Of a DNA stretch of 64,000 bases, positions 44,181 through 53,576 are shown piece by piece; position 1 is the stretch's first letter; every line of letters starts with the position of its first letter. The DNA is from Mediterranea massiliensis (GTDB taxonomy: Bacteria; Bacteroidota; Bacteroidia; Bacteroidales; Bacteroidaceae). Under the pieces are notes generated by a model, which was not told where the DNA came from, searched no databases, and saw only the letters and a program-made list of their open reading frames with translations. Position numbers and translations under genes: made by a program. The stretch spans positions 232,686-296,685 of the forward strand of contig SUYA01000001.1 in the NCBI GenBank assembly GCA_015060695.1, written 5' to 3'.

Positions 44181-47100
44181 TTATTCTTTTACAATTCTTG
44201 CGTAAAGGTTGAAGTCGTCAAATTGGAGTTCTGTTCCTTCTTCTACATCATCTGCCAATGTGAGCGATGTTGCCAATACCTGGTTGCAAATATAGTCCTT
44301 ATATTCGATAATCGCATCATCCGATTGTATATTTTTGGACAAAACGATGTTAATCTTGTCGGTAATTTCAAAGCCGCTCGATTTGCGGATATTCTGGATG
44401 CGGTTCACCAATTCGCGGGCAATGCCCTCACGACGAAGCTCTTCTGTCACAGTTACTTCCAATGCTACGGTCAGTTTGCCTTCGTTGGCTACCAACCAAC
44501 CCGGGATGTCTTCGCTGAAGATTTCCACGTCAGAGGTTTCGATAATGGCTTCTGCACCGTCCAGATTCAATGTATATTGGCCATTCTTTTCCAATGCGGC
44601 AATTTCTTCTTGAGTCAGATTGGCAACGGCTGCGGCTACGGCCTTCATCTGCTTGCCAAACTTAGGACCAAGTTTCTTGAAGTCACACTTCACCTTCTTT
44701 ACCAACACACCGGCAGCACCATCTACAAAGCGAATCTCCTTGACGTTCACCTCGTTCATGATGAGGTTCTTCACGGCTTCGATGTGTGCGCGTTGTTCGT
44801 CGTCAACCACCGGCACCATGATGCATTGTAGCGGTTGGCGCACCTTGATATTGACCTTGCGGCGCAATGCCAACACCATGGATGTAACGTCTTGGGCCAT
44901 CTGCATGCGTGCTTCGAGCGATGCATCGATAGCCTCTTCGTTGCAAGCCGGATAGTTGCTCAAGTGTACCGACACCACGTTGTCGCGTCCGGTCACACTT
45001 GTCAGGTCGTTATAAAGCTTGTCAGCATAGAATGGTGCGATAGGTGCCATCAGTTTGGCTACGGTTTCCAGACAGGTGTAAAGTGTCTGATAAGCCGAAA
45101 GCTTGTCTTGTGTCATGCCGCCTCCCCAGAAACGTTTGCGGTTCAAGCGCACGTACCAGTTCGAGAGGTTGTCATTTACAAAGTCTTGAATCAAACGACC
45201 TGCTTTGGTTGGTTCATAGTCGTTGTAGCAGGCATCTACTTGCTTAATGAGTGTGTTCAGCACCGAGAGAATCCAACGGTCAATTTCCGGACGTTCGTTC
45301 ATCGGCACATCAGCTTCCTTGTATGCAAAGCCGTCTACGTTGGCATAGAGTGCAAAGAATGAATAAGTATTATATAAGGTACCGAAGAACTTGCGACGTA
45401 CTTCTTCTACACCTTCTACGTCAAACTTCAAGTTATCCCAAGGAGATGCATTGGTAATCATGTACCAGCGCAAAGGGTCGGAGCCATATTTTTCGATGGT
45501 TTCAAACGGATCGACGGCATTGCCCAGACGCTTTGACATCTTGTTGCCGTTCTTATCCAATACGAGGCCGTTCGAGATAACTGCCTTGTATGAGATGCTA
45601 TCGAACACCATGGTTGCAATGGCGTGCAAGGTAAAGAACCAGCCACGTGTCTGATCCACACCTTCGGCAATGAAGTCGGCCGGATACACCTCGCGGTTGT
45701 CGAGCAACTCCTTGTTTTCGAACGGATAGTGGATTTGTGCATACGGCATAGCACCCGAGTCAAACCATACGTCAATCAAGTCGGTTTCGCGCTTCATAGG
45801 CTTGCCATCGGCCGATACCAATGTGATGTTGTCCACGTAGGGGCGGTGCAGGTCAATCTTGTCGTAGTTGGCTTGTGTATATTCACCCGGCACAAATCCC
45901 AGTTTCTTATAGGGGTTTTCATCCATTACGCCTGCGGCTACGGCCTTTTCTATTTCATTGTAGAGTTCTTCTACCGATTCGATGCAGATTTCGCTTGTAC
46001 CATCTTCTGTGCGCCAGATAGGAAGCGGCGTGCCCCAATAGCGGCTACGACTCAAGTTCCAGTCGTTCAGATTTTCCAGCCACTTGCCAAAGCGTCCGGT
46101 ACCGGTCGATTCGGGTTTCCAATTGATGGTCTTGTTCAGCTCCATCATGCGTTCTTTGGCTGCAGTCGAACGGATAAACCAGCTATCCAACGGGTAGTAA
46201 AGCACCGGTTTGTCTGTACGCCAGCAATGTGGGTAGTTGTGCACGTGCTTTTCAATCTTGAATGCTTTGTTTTCGGCCTTCATCATCATGCAAATGTAGA
46301 TGTCCAAGCTTTCGGCGGCTTGTGCGGCCTTTTCGTCGTACTTGCCCTCTACGGTGAATTGTGGGTCATAAGCATTCTTCACCCAACGGCCTTCATATTC
46401 TTTATAAGCCTCTGTGTTGATGCAGTTTGCCACAAACGCCTCGTCCAGTTCATCCATCATGTAGAATTTACCGGTCAAGTCCACCATCGGACGTGTTTCG
46501 CCACGTTTGTTTATCATGAAGAGCGATGGGATGCCTGCTGCGCGTGCCACAAAGGCGTCGTCGGCACCAAATGTAGGTGCAATGTGTACGATACCCGTAC
46601 CGTCCTCGGTTGTTACATAGTCACCGGGGATAACACGGAAGGCCTTGTCCGATGCATCTTGCCATTCGCCTTGTTCGTTCACCTCTACCGGCTTCACCCA
46701 AGGGATGAGTTGTTCATACTCCATACCCACCAAGTCAGTACCCTTGTATTCGGCCACAACCTTGAAAGGAATCAGTTTGTCGCCCGGCTTATAATCCTCC
46801 AATGCAAGTTCTTCGGCCTTTTTGTTAAAGTGGGTATATAGAAGTGCTTTGGCCAATACCACGGTCATCTTTTCGCCGGTGTATCCGTTGTATGTTTGTA
46901 CGGCAACGTAGTCAATCTTAGGACCTACGCAGAGGGCGGTGTTGCTGGGCAATGTCCAGGGAGTGGTTGTCCAGGCAATGAAGTAAGGTGTGCCCCACTC
47001 GGCCATTTCAGGCTTGGGGTTCTTCATTTTAAATTGTCCCACCACGGTGGTATCCTTCACGTCGCGGTAGCAACCCGGTTGGTTCAGCTCATGCGAGCTA

Positions 47101-47672
47101 AGGCCTGTGCCAGCAGCCGGTGAGTAAGGCTGGATGGTGTAGCCCTTGTACAATAAGTTTTTCTTGTAGAGTTGCTTCAAGAGCCACCACAAGGTTTCGA
47201 TGTAACGGTTATCGTAAGTGATGTACGGGTTATCCAAATCCACCCAGTAGCCCATCTGATGTGTCAGGTCAGTCCACTCCTTGGTAAATTTCATCACATC
47301 CTTGCGGCACGCGGCGTTATATTCGGCCACGCTGATGGTTTTGCCAATATCCTCCTTGGTGATGCCCATTGCCTTTTCAACGCCCAATTCCACAGGTAGG
47401 CCGTGTGTGTCCCATCCTGCTTTGCGCTTTACCTGGTATCCCTTCATTGTCTTGTAACGGCAGAAAATATCCTTTATAGAACGAGCCATTACGTGGTGAA
47501 TGCCCGGCATACCGTTAGCACTGGGAGGTCCTTCGTAAAATACGAAAGAAGGACAACCTTCACGTTCTGTCATACTTTTGGCGAAAACATCGTTTTCATC
47601 CCATTTCTTCAACACTTCCTTGTTGATGTCCGAAAGGTTGAATTTCTGATATTCGGCAAATTTTTTACCCAT
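44181..47672 (-). CDS. ileS: Isoleucyl-tRNA synthetase
   Basis: IleRS charges tRNA-Ile and edits valine. The 1163-residue class I enzyme is of the long, eukaryote-like type common in this phylum: an HIGH-equivalent 'GMPGIHHVMARS' near 55, a CP1 editing domain, 'KMSKRLGN' (about 700-707), and a long anticodon-binding C terminus without the bacterial zinc knuckle. This type can give mupirocin tolerance, a family inference. It heads the ileS-dksA-like-lspA-DUF4296 operon. Confidence 0.97.
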   Translation of the reverse strand: MGKKFAEYQKFNLSDINKEVLKKWDENDVFAKSMTEREGCPSFVFYEGPPSANGMPGIHHVMARSIKDIFCRYKTMKGYQVKRKAGWDTHGLPVELGVEKAMGITKEDIGKTISVAEYNAACRKDVMKFTKEWTDLTHQMGYWVDLDNPYITYDNRYIETLWWLLKQLYKKNLLYKGYTIQPYSPAAGTGLSSHELNQPGCYRDVKDTTVVGQFKMKNPKPEMAEWGTPYFIAWTTTPWTLPSNTALCVGPKIDYVAVQTYNGYTGEKMTVVLAKALLYTHFNKKAEELALEDYKPGDKLIPFKVVAEYKGTDLVGMEYEQLIPWVKPVEVNEQGEWQDASDKAFRVIPGDYVTTEDGTGIVHIAPTFGADDAFVARAAGIPSLFMINKRGETRPMVDLTGKFYMMDELDEAFVANCINTEAYKEYEGRWVKNAYDPQFTVEGKYDEKAAQAAESLDIYICMMMKAENKAFKIEKHVHNYPHCWRTDKPVLYYPLDSWFIRSTAAKERMMELNKTINWKPESTGTGRFGKWLENLNDWNLSRSRYWGTPLPIWRTEDGTSEICIESVEELYNEIEKAVAAGVMDENPYKKLGFVPGEYTQANYDKIDLHRPYVDNITLVSADGKPMKRETDLIDVWFDSGAMPYAQIHYPFENKELLDNREVYPADFIAEGVDQTRGWFFTLHAIATMVFDSISYKAVISNGLVLDKNGNKMSKRLGNAVDPFETIEKYGSDPLRWYMITNASPWDNLKFDVEGVEEVRRKFFGTLYNTYSFFALYANVDGFAYKEADVPMNERPEIDRWILSVLNTLIKQVDACYNDYEPTKAGRLIQDFVNDNLSNWYVRLNRKRFWGGGMTQDKLSAYQTLYTCLETVAKLMAPIAPFYADKLYNDLTSVTGRDNVVSVHLSNYPACNEEAIDASLEARMQMAQDVTSMVLALRRKVNIKVRQPLQCIMVPVVDDEQRAHIEAVKNLIMNEVNVKEIRFVDGAAGVLVKKVKCDFKKLGPKFGKQMKAVAAAVANLTQEEIAALEKNGQYTLNLDGAEAIIETSDVEIFSEDIPGWLVANEGKLTVALEVTVTEELRREGIARELVNRIQNIRKSSGFEITDKINIVLSKNIQSDDAIIEYKDYICNQVLATSLTLADDVEEGTELQFDDFNLYARIVKE

Positions 47673-47807
47673 CTTATATGTTCGATTTTAACTGATTTAC
47701 TAACTTTGTTTGGGATGTATCCCAATTAAGGGCGCAAATTTACAAAAAAAAGTTAGATAATAGAGAATTATTTCAGCTCTATTTCTTGTTTTTGATGAAA
47801 GTAGCCA
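47673..47807. other. ileS upstream region
   Basis: No gene is visible. The region is AT-rich and carries only the upstream region of ileS before the 22-bp array at 47808. Confidence 0.4.
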
Positions 47808-47895
47808 ATTACGTTGGCAAAGCCTTGCCATTACGTTGGCACTGCCCTGCCATTGCGTTGGCAAAGTATTGCCACTTAATCGGCAAAACTTCTTT
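47808..47895 (+). repeat. Second-type four-unit 22-bp hairpin array
   Basis: Units start at 47808, 47830, 47852 and 47874, exactly 22 bp apart. Units 1-3 read ATTACGTTGGCAAAGCCTTG-like sequence: unit 1 has the hairpin TGGCAA-AGCC-TTGCCA, unit 3 TGGCAA-AGTA-TTGCCA, and unit 2 a shorter TGGCA/TGCCA pair. Unit 4 (ACTTAATCGGCAAAACT) is degenerate. The sequence is unrelated to the CTACCTATAGGTAG arrays, but copy number, period and hairpin size are the same. It lies between divergent ileS and DUF418 genes. Confidence 0.9.
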
Positions 47896-47958
47896 TGTTG
47901 TTTTTCCACTTTTCTTAATATACTTACTTCTTAGTTTAGTTAAACGAAAAAAATGCAT

Positions 47959-47966
47959 TATATTTG
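47959..47966 (+). promoter_or_regulatory. -7 box for the DUF418 gene
   Basis: TATATTTG fits the TAnnTTTG consensus, 31 bp before the ATG at 47998. A TTTAG at 47935-47939 is a weak -33 candidate. Confidence 0.55.
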
Positions 47967-47997
47967 CAGCCGTAAACAATTTTTCAAACAACAAATC

Positions 47998-49176
47998 ATG
48001 AATCAAAATTTAAAAAGAGGACATGCACGTGTCGATGTAGCCGATGTGTTGCGTGGATTGGCCGTGATGGGTATCATTGTGCTACATTGTATTGAGCATT
48101 TTAATTTCTATTCATTTCCTGACACAAGTGGTGATAGCGCTTGGCTGAAATTTAGTGACAAAGCTGTATGGGACGGATTGTTCTTCGTGTTTGGTGGTAA
48201 AGCATATGCTGTATTTGCTCTGTTGTTTGGTTTTAGTTTCTTCATTCAAGATGACAACCAACGAATGCGTGGCAATGACTTCCGCTTGCGTTTCTGCTGG
48301 CGATTAGTATTACTATTCTTATTTGGCAACTTGAATGCCTGCTTCTTTACGGCCGAAGTATTGGTTATGTATGCTCTATTAGGATTTGTCTTGGTACTTA
48401 CTTGCCGTATGTCCGATAAATGGGCTTTCATTTTGGCTTGTATATTAATGATTCAGCCGGTGGCAATTTATCATGTAATCCGTGCGTCATTAGATGCAGC
48501 TTACATCACTCCCTCAATCCCCACTCGTGACCTTTGGAATGCATGTGCCGAAATGCAAGGTGGTGGCAATTTTATTGAAACAGTGAAGGTAAACCTATGG
48601 GAAGGTCAGTTGGCCAGTTTAGCATGGGCATGGGATAATGCTCGCATTTTCCAAACATCATCACTCTTTATTTTGGGTATGTTGATTGGCCGTCGAGAGT
48701 TATTCTTGGAAAAGAATGTAGATAAATGGGGCAGAATCTTAGCTTTTGCACTGATTGCTTTCTTCCCTCTTTATGGTTTGGATAATATGTTACCAAGATT
48801 TATTGAAAACCGAAACATATTAAGACCTTTATTGCTTATCATCAGTTCGCTGCATAAATTTGCGTTCATGCTCATTTTGGTTTCAGGTGTTATTTTTGCC
48901 TACTATCGAAGCAACTTAAAGAATTTACTCACTAAGATTATCCCGTATGGTAAGATGAGTTTGACAAACTATATCACACAGAGCATAGTGGGTTCTATGT
49001 TGTTTTATAATTGGGGATTTGCTTTGCATAAAGAATTGGGCATTACATCCAGTGCATTGGTGGGTGTTCTATTATTCTTCTTGCAATGGGCGTTTTGTAA
49101 ATGGTGGTTAAAGCATCACACTCATGGTCCATTAGAGTATCTTTGGAAGAAAGGAACATGGATATTTAAAAAATAA
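47998..49176 (+). CDS. DUF418 domain integral membrane protein
   Basis: The 392-residue protein has about ten membrane helices. It opens 'ARVDVADVLRGLAVMGIIVLHCIEHF', the DUF418/acyltransferase-3-like start, and has the DUF418 domain from about 235 ('KMSLTNYITQSIVGSMLFY'). Function is unknown; members are thought to be transporters or membrane acyltransferases. The ATG at 47998-48000 is used because the earlier in-frame ATG (47953) lies upstream of the -7 box. Confidence 0.83.
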   Translation: MNQNLKRGHARVDVADVLRGLAVMGIIVLHCIEHFNFYSFPDTSGDSAWLKFSDKAVWDGLFFVFGGKAYAVFALLFGFSFFIQDDNQRMRGNDFRLRFCWRLVLLFLFGNLNACFFTAEVLVMYALLGFVLVLTCRMSDKWAFILACILMIQPVAIYHVIRASLDAAYITPSIPTRDLWNACAEMQGGGNFIETVKVNLWEGQLASLAWAWDNARIFQTSSLFILGMLIGRRELFLEKNVDKWGRILAFALIAFFPLYGLDNMLPRFIENRNILRPLLLIISSLHKFAFMLILVSGVIFAYYRSNLKNLLTKIIPYGKMSLTNYITQSIVGSMLFYNWGFALHKELGITSSALVGVLLFFLQWAFCKWWLKHHTHGPLEYLWKKGTWIFKK

Positions 49177-49200
49177 GTATTAAAAAAACATATCATATTA

Positions 49201-49249
49201 AAAAGTATCGTGCCATTCGTCATTAAACGAGTTATGGCACGATACTTTT
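49201..49249. terminator. Bidirectional terminator between DUF418 and gadC
   Basis: AAAAGTATCGTGCCAT (49201-49216) and its exact complement at 49234-49249 form a 16-bp stem with a 17-nt loop, flanked by A and T runs. Confidence 0.93.
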
Positions 49250-49251
49250 TT

Positions 49252-50706
49252 TTATTTTTCCTCCCAATGGAACGGCTCGAAATTGGCCGTTTTATCTTTC
49301 CATGAAGGTTTGCGCATCGCATAAATAATGAGTGGAGCAGCAACAACTATTACACATCCTATTACCAAAACCGAATACCACATGGTATTGCTACCTACGG
49401 CAATCTGACCGGGAGGAATGAAACTGAGTATAAAAGCCAACAAAGAGCCCAAGAAACCTACCCCACCTATCAGCCACATCATTCCGTTACCTTTACTACC
49501 AATTCGGAAAGGACGAGTAGCATTCTTCATATTATATCTTAAATAAATGGCAGCAGCAAACATTAATAAATACATTATTAAATAAAGAAGTACGGTAAGT
49601 TGTGAAAGTATCTGATAGAAACTTTGTACCGACGGCATTACCACAAATAATAACCCCAATAAAGTAACAATGCCTCCTTGGATAAAAAGAATATTACGTT
49701 GAACACCAATATTATTTGTTTTTTGAAAGAAGGGAGGCAGATAACCGGCACGACCAACAGCAAAAATACCTTTAGAAGGGCCTGCTACCCATGTCAAAAC
49801 ACCGGCTAATACTCCGAAGGCCAATGCAATGGCAATAATCGGTGATAACCATGAAGCACGGATAAAATCGAAATATCGATCGAAACCTACCAAGAGACTT
49901 TGTGTTAAGTTGATTTCGTCTTTCGGGATTATGATACCAAGTGAGAAAGTGCCCAATACAAAAATCAATACCGTAATGAACGAGCCAATAAATACCGCTT
50001 TAGGATAATTGTGAGAAGGATTATCAACATCCTTCACATGGATACCACCCATTTCCATACCTGCATAAAAGAGAAAGATGCTGGAAGCCAATACCAAGTT
50101 ATCAAAATTGCTAAAGTCAGGAAAGAAACTACCCTTAAAATCAAGTTGTGACTGACCGCCACCAGCCAGATAAACTATAGCTAGCACCACCAATAACGCA
50201 GCCGGAATGATAGTACCTACCAAACCTCCAATTTTTGAAACTTTACCTACCCACGACATACCCTTTAAAGAAATAAACGTAGCTAGCCAATAAATAAACA
50301 ATACCACAATCAAAGTATAAATACGGTTAGAAGCCAACGACATGTCATACGCATCATTCATACCAATGAAAGCCAGCGATACAGCTCCAAAGGTAAGTAC
50401 CGTAGGATACCAGATGGTACTTTCCACCCATTGTAACCAAATAGCTAGGAACCCCATTCGCTTACCAAAGGCTTCACCTACCCAACGAAATACACCTCCT
50501 TGCTTGTCGGCAAACATAGCTGCCAGTTCAGCAGCTACCAATGCAGTAGGAATTAGAAACACAATGGCTGCAAAAAGATAATAAAAAGCCGAACTTAAGC
50601 CGTATTCGGCTTCGGCAGGAAGTCCACGAAGGGAAACTACTGCCGTTACATTCATAATAGCGAGTGTTGCTACACTCAACTTAGTTGTTTTACTTACTGA
50701 TTTCAT
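49252..50706 (-). CDS. gadC: Glutamate:GABA antiporter GadC
   Basis: The 484-residue APC-superfamily transporter exchanges external glutamate for internal GABA, removing a proton each cycle with GadB. It has about twelve helices, the opening 'KLSVATLAIMNVTAVVSLRGLP' and 'GGVFRWVGEAFGKRMGFLAIWLQWVESTIWYPT', and a C-terminal cytoplasmic plug ('KPSWKDKTANFEPFHWEEK'). It is divergent from the DcaP-like porin and gadB genes, forming an acid-resistance locus. Confidence 0.92.
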   Translation of the reverse strand: MKSVSKTTKLSVATLAIMNVTAVVSLRGLPAEAEYGLSSAFYYLFAAIVFLIPTALVAAELAAMFADKQGGVFRWVGEAFGKRMGFLAIWLQWVESTIWYPTVLTFGAVSLAFIGMNDAYDMSLASNRIYTLIVVLFIYWLATFISLKGMSWVGKVSKIGGLVGTIIPAALLVVLAIVYLAGGGQSQLDFKGSFFPDFSNFDNLVLASSIFLFYAGMEMGGIHVKDVDNPSHNYPKAVFIGSFITVLIFVLGTFSLGIIIPKDEINLTQSLLVGFDRYFDFIRASWLSPIIAIALAFGVLAGVLTWVAGPSKGIFAVGRAGYLPPFFQKTNNIGVQRNILFIQGGIVTLLGLLFVVMPSVQSFYQILSQLTVLLYLIMYLLMFAAAIYLRYNMKNATRPFRIGSKGNGMMWLIGGVGFLGSLLAFILSFIPPGQIAVGSNTMWYSVLVIGCVIVVAAPLIIYAMRKPSWKDKTANFEPFHWEEK

Positions 50707-50809
50707 AATTTATAAAAGTTTTACGGCTATAACAATCTATGCCACTAAATGTTTATTGAACATTCCATGCAGAAGGATTGTTTCGCTGTAAATCATAACC
50801 AAAAACAGT

Positions 50810-52087
50810 ATGAAAAGAAATATTCTAATCAGTTTGGGACTCGCTATAGGATATGGAGCAACCCAAGCACAAACTATTGTTCCTGACACTTTACAATCGT
50901 CTGTGATAATCACAGATGAACCTAAGAGTGATGACAATAAGGTTATTAAAGCCATGTATGAAGCAAATGGAAAGCACTTTCAAGACCCACAAGCGCCTCG
51001 TTTTCTATTCATAGACAGAAAAGGGAAAGTAGCTTTAGGCATCGGCGGCTATGTAAAAGGAACCTTATCACTCGATATGTCCGGTATCTCAGATAACCCA
51101 GACTTTGTAACAGCAGATATTCCTGTTCCCTCACAAGCCGCTAAAAGAAGCCAAATACAAATGGATGCTTCCACTTCGCGCATCTTCTTAAAATTGGTAG
51201 GTAACAACACGAAAGTAGGTTACTTTACTGTTTACTTAGAAAGTGACTTCCGAGGTGCCGATGATGGGAATTACGATTTGCGTCTGAGGCAAGCCTATAT
51301 TCAGTTAGGCGGTTTCAAGGCAGGTAGGGCATGGAGTACGTTTACCGACCCGATAGCTTGTCCGCCAACCATAGATTTTGAAGGACCTTCGGGAACTGTA
51401 AGTGCCATGAACGTGATGTTACAATATCATCATAGATTCAACAAACATTGGAGCATGGCAACCGCTATAGAAGCACCTACTACTGCCTATACTACTATAT
51501 CGGGCGCATCAGAAAGAATAAACGAGCGAATGCCCGACCTACCATCTTACCTACAATACGAATGGAACAAAGGTAAAAGTCATATTCGATGGTCCAACCT
51601 GCTACGTTTCTTGTCATACCGTAATCTGGATGAAGGAAAGAACAAAACAGTAATAGGATGGGCAACAGCACTTAGTGGAATGATGGCTTTCCAACCCGGC
51701 ATTACCGTTTATTATCAAGCATCATACGGACGTGGCTATGCCGATTATCTAAATGACTTGAGCGGACAAGGTTACGATCTGATACCCGATGGAAGTCACG
51801 GACAACTGAAGGCGCCCTATGCCTTAGGACTTGTAGGTGGATTACAATACAACGTAACCAAGAACTTCTTTGTATCGGCTTCGTATAGTCAATGTCGATT
51901 GTATAACCAAAGTACCCTATCGAAAACGGCTTATAAGTATGGACAATATGTAGCCATGAATGCCTTTTATACACCCTTTAATAATTGTCAGATAGGCATA
52001 GAATACTTATATGGAAACCGAACTAACTGTAATAGAGAATCGGGTAATGCCCATCGCATCAATGCGATGATTCAATATAATTTTTAA
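50810..52087 (+). CDS. DcaP-like outer-membrane porin of the gad locus
   Basis: The 425-residue protein has a signal peptide (ends TQAQ, about residue 21), an N-terminal periplasmic segment, then a 16-strand barrel pattern ('KVALGIGGYVKGTLSLDMSG', 'AYIQLGGFKAGRAWSTFTDP') ending 'AMIQYNF' with terminal Phe. This matches DcaP-type trimeric porins. It lies 20 bp before gadB, so it probably supplies glutamate or GABA passage across the outer membrane in the acid-resistance cycle; that role is inferred. Confidence 0.83.
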   Translation: MKRNILISLGLAIGYGATQAQTIVPDTLQSSVIITDEPKSDDNKVIKAMYEANGKHFQDPQAPRFLFIDRKGKVALGIGGYVKGTLSLDMSGISDNPDFVTADIPVPSQAAKRSQIQMDASTSRIFLKLVGNNTKVGYFTVYLESDFRGADDGNYDLRLRQAYIQLGGFKAGRAWSTFTDPIACPPTIDFEGPSGTVSAMNVMLQYHHRFNKHWSMATAIEAPTTAYTTISGASERINERMPDLPSYLQYEWNKGKSHIRWSNLLRFLSYRNLDEGKNKTVIGWATALSGMMAFQPGITVYYQASYGRGYADYLNDLSGQGYDLIPDGSHGQLKAPYALGLVGGLQYNVTKNFFVSASYSQCRLYNQSTLSKTAYKYGQYVAMNAFYTPFNNCQIGIEYLYGNRTNCNRESGNAHRINAMIQYNF

Positions 52088-52107
52088 ACCACTAAAACAA
52101 ATAAAGT

Positions 52108-53529
52108 ATGGAAAAATCAGATTTAAATGCCGATATTTTCGGCTCAAAAGAGATGTTACAACCGGCTCCGATAGACAAGATACCCCAGAAAGGAACTCGA
52201 CCGGACATTGCTTATCAGATGGTAAAGGACGAAACCTTTGCTCAGACGCAACCTCGATTAAACATGGCTACCTTTGTAACAACATATATGGATTCATACG
52301 CCACCAAGTTGATGAACGAAGCCATTGCCTTGAACTATATTGACGAAACAGAGTATCCACGCGTAGCCGTGATGTGTGCCAAATGCATCAACATCATGGC
52401 CAATCTATGGAACACACCCGAAAAAGGCAAGTGGAAGACCGGGGCATTAGCCATCGGTTCGTCAGAAGCATGTATGTTGGGAGGTGTAGCAGCTTGGCTG
52501 CGCTGGAAAGAACGTCGTGAGGCACAAGGGAAACCTACCGATAAACCCAACTTCATCATCTCCACCGGCTATCAAGTAGTATGGGAAAAATTTGCCGACC
52601 TTTGGCAAATAGAAATGCGAACTGTCCCACTCACACTTCAAAAGATTACTCTCGACCCTAAAGCAGTCATTGATCTTTGTGACGAAAATACCATTTGCGT
52701 AGTACCTATACAAGGCGTTACTTGGACAGGACTTAATGATGATGTAGAAGCTCTTGATGCTGCCCTCGATGAATACAATCTGCGTACAGGACACGATATA
52801 CCCATTCATGTGGATGCTGCTTCGGGAGGTTTTATACTTCCATTTATCAACCCCGAAAAACGTTGGGATTTCCGCCTGAAATGGGTGCTATCCATCAGCA
52901 CCTCAGGACATAAATATGGACTGGTATATCCGGGCCTGGGTTGGGTAGTATGGAAAGATAAAAAATACTTGCCGGGTAAGATGGCTTTCTCGGTAAACTA
53001 CCTCGGTGCCGATATTACGCAAGTAGGACTAAACTTCTCACGTCCAGGAGCACAAGTCTTGGGGCAATACTATCAATTCATCCGATTAGGCTACGAAGGT
53101 TACAAACAAGTGCAAGAAAACTCCATGGCTATTGCCCGCTATCTGCATCAGGAAATTGGCAAGATGAAACCATTCGTCAATTACGGCGAAGAGGTAGTAA
53201 ATCCGCTCTTCATATGGATGATGTGCTCCAACTATGCAAAAACCTCCCGATGGACATTATTCGATCTACAAGACAAGCTCAAACAAAGCGGATGGATGGT
53301 ACCTGCCTATACAATGCCTAAGGACATCGAAGATCAGATAGTAATGCGCATCGTTGTAAGACAAGGATTCAGTAGAGACATGGCTGACATGCTGTTAGAT
53401 GACATACGTACTGCTGTAGCCGAACTGGAAAAACTAGAATACCCTACCCCATCGCGTATTGCTTCAGAGCGAAATGAAAAAATTACCTCCACCATATTTA
53501 CTCATACTGGAGGAGGAAGAAAAAAATAA
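52108..53529 (+). CDS. gadB: Glutamate decarboxylase
   Basis: GadB decarboxylates glutamate to GABA, using up a proton. The 473-residue PLP enzyme has 'GSSEACMLGGVAAWLRWK', 'PIHVDAASGGFILPF' and the PLP lysine in 'STSGHKYGLVYPG' (K269), and the C-terminal 'FTHTGGGRKK' resembling the pH-responsive tail of GadB. It follows the porin by 20 bp and ends at the hairpin at 53541. Confidence 0.97.
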   Translation: MEKSDLNADIFGSKEMLQPAPIDKIPQKGTRPDIAYQMVKDETFAQTQPRLNMATFVTTYMDSYATKLMNEAIALNYIDETEYPRVAVMCAKCINIMANLWNTPEKGKWKTGALAIGSSEACMLGGVAAWLRWKERREAQGKPTDKPNFIISTGYQVVWEKFADLWQIEMRTVPLTLQKITLDPKAVIDLCDENTICVVPIQGVTWTGLNDDVEALDAALDEYNLRTGHDIPIHVDAASGGFILPFINPEKRWDFRLKWVLSISTSGHKYGLVYPGLGWVVWKDKKYLPGKMAFSVNYLGADITQVGLNFSRPGAQVLGQYYQFIRLGYEGYKQVQENSMAIARYLHQEIGKMKPFVNYGEEVVNPLFIWMMCSNYAKTSRWTLFDLQDKLKQSGWMVPAYTMPKDIEDQIVMRIVVRQGFSRDMADMLLDDIRTAVAELEKLEYPTPSRIASERNEKITSTIFTHTGGGRKK

Positions 53530-53540
53530 AAAAACAATGC

Positions 53541-53576
53541 GGAGATAGAGCAAACTGAAAGTCTTGCTCTATCTCC
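53541..53576. terminator. Terminator shared by gadB and the ABC-F gene
   Basis: GGAGATAGAGCAA (53541-53553) pairs exactly with TTGCTCTATCTCC (53564-53576). The ABC-F stop codon (53569-53571) lies inside the hairpin. An A-run to the left is a T-run on the minus strand. Confidence 0.9.

Noticed and set aside
45624..46841. 405-residue plus-strand frame inside ileS
   Set aside because: It is antisense to a well-supported synthetase, has no recognisable domain and follows from codon bias on the opposite strand.
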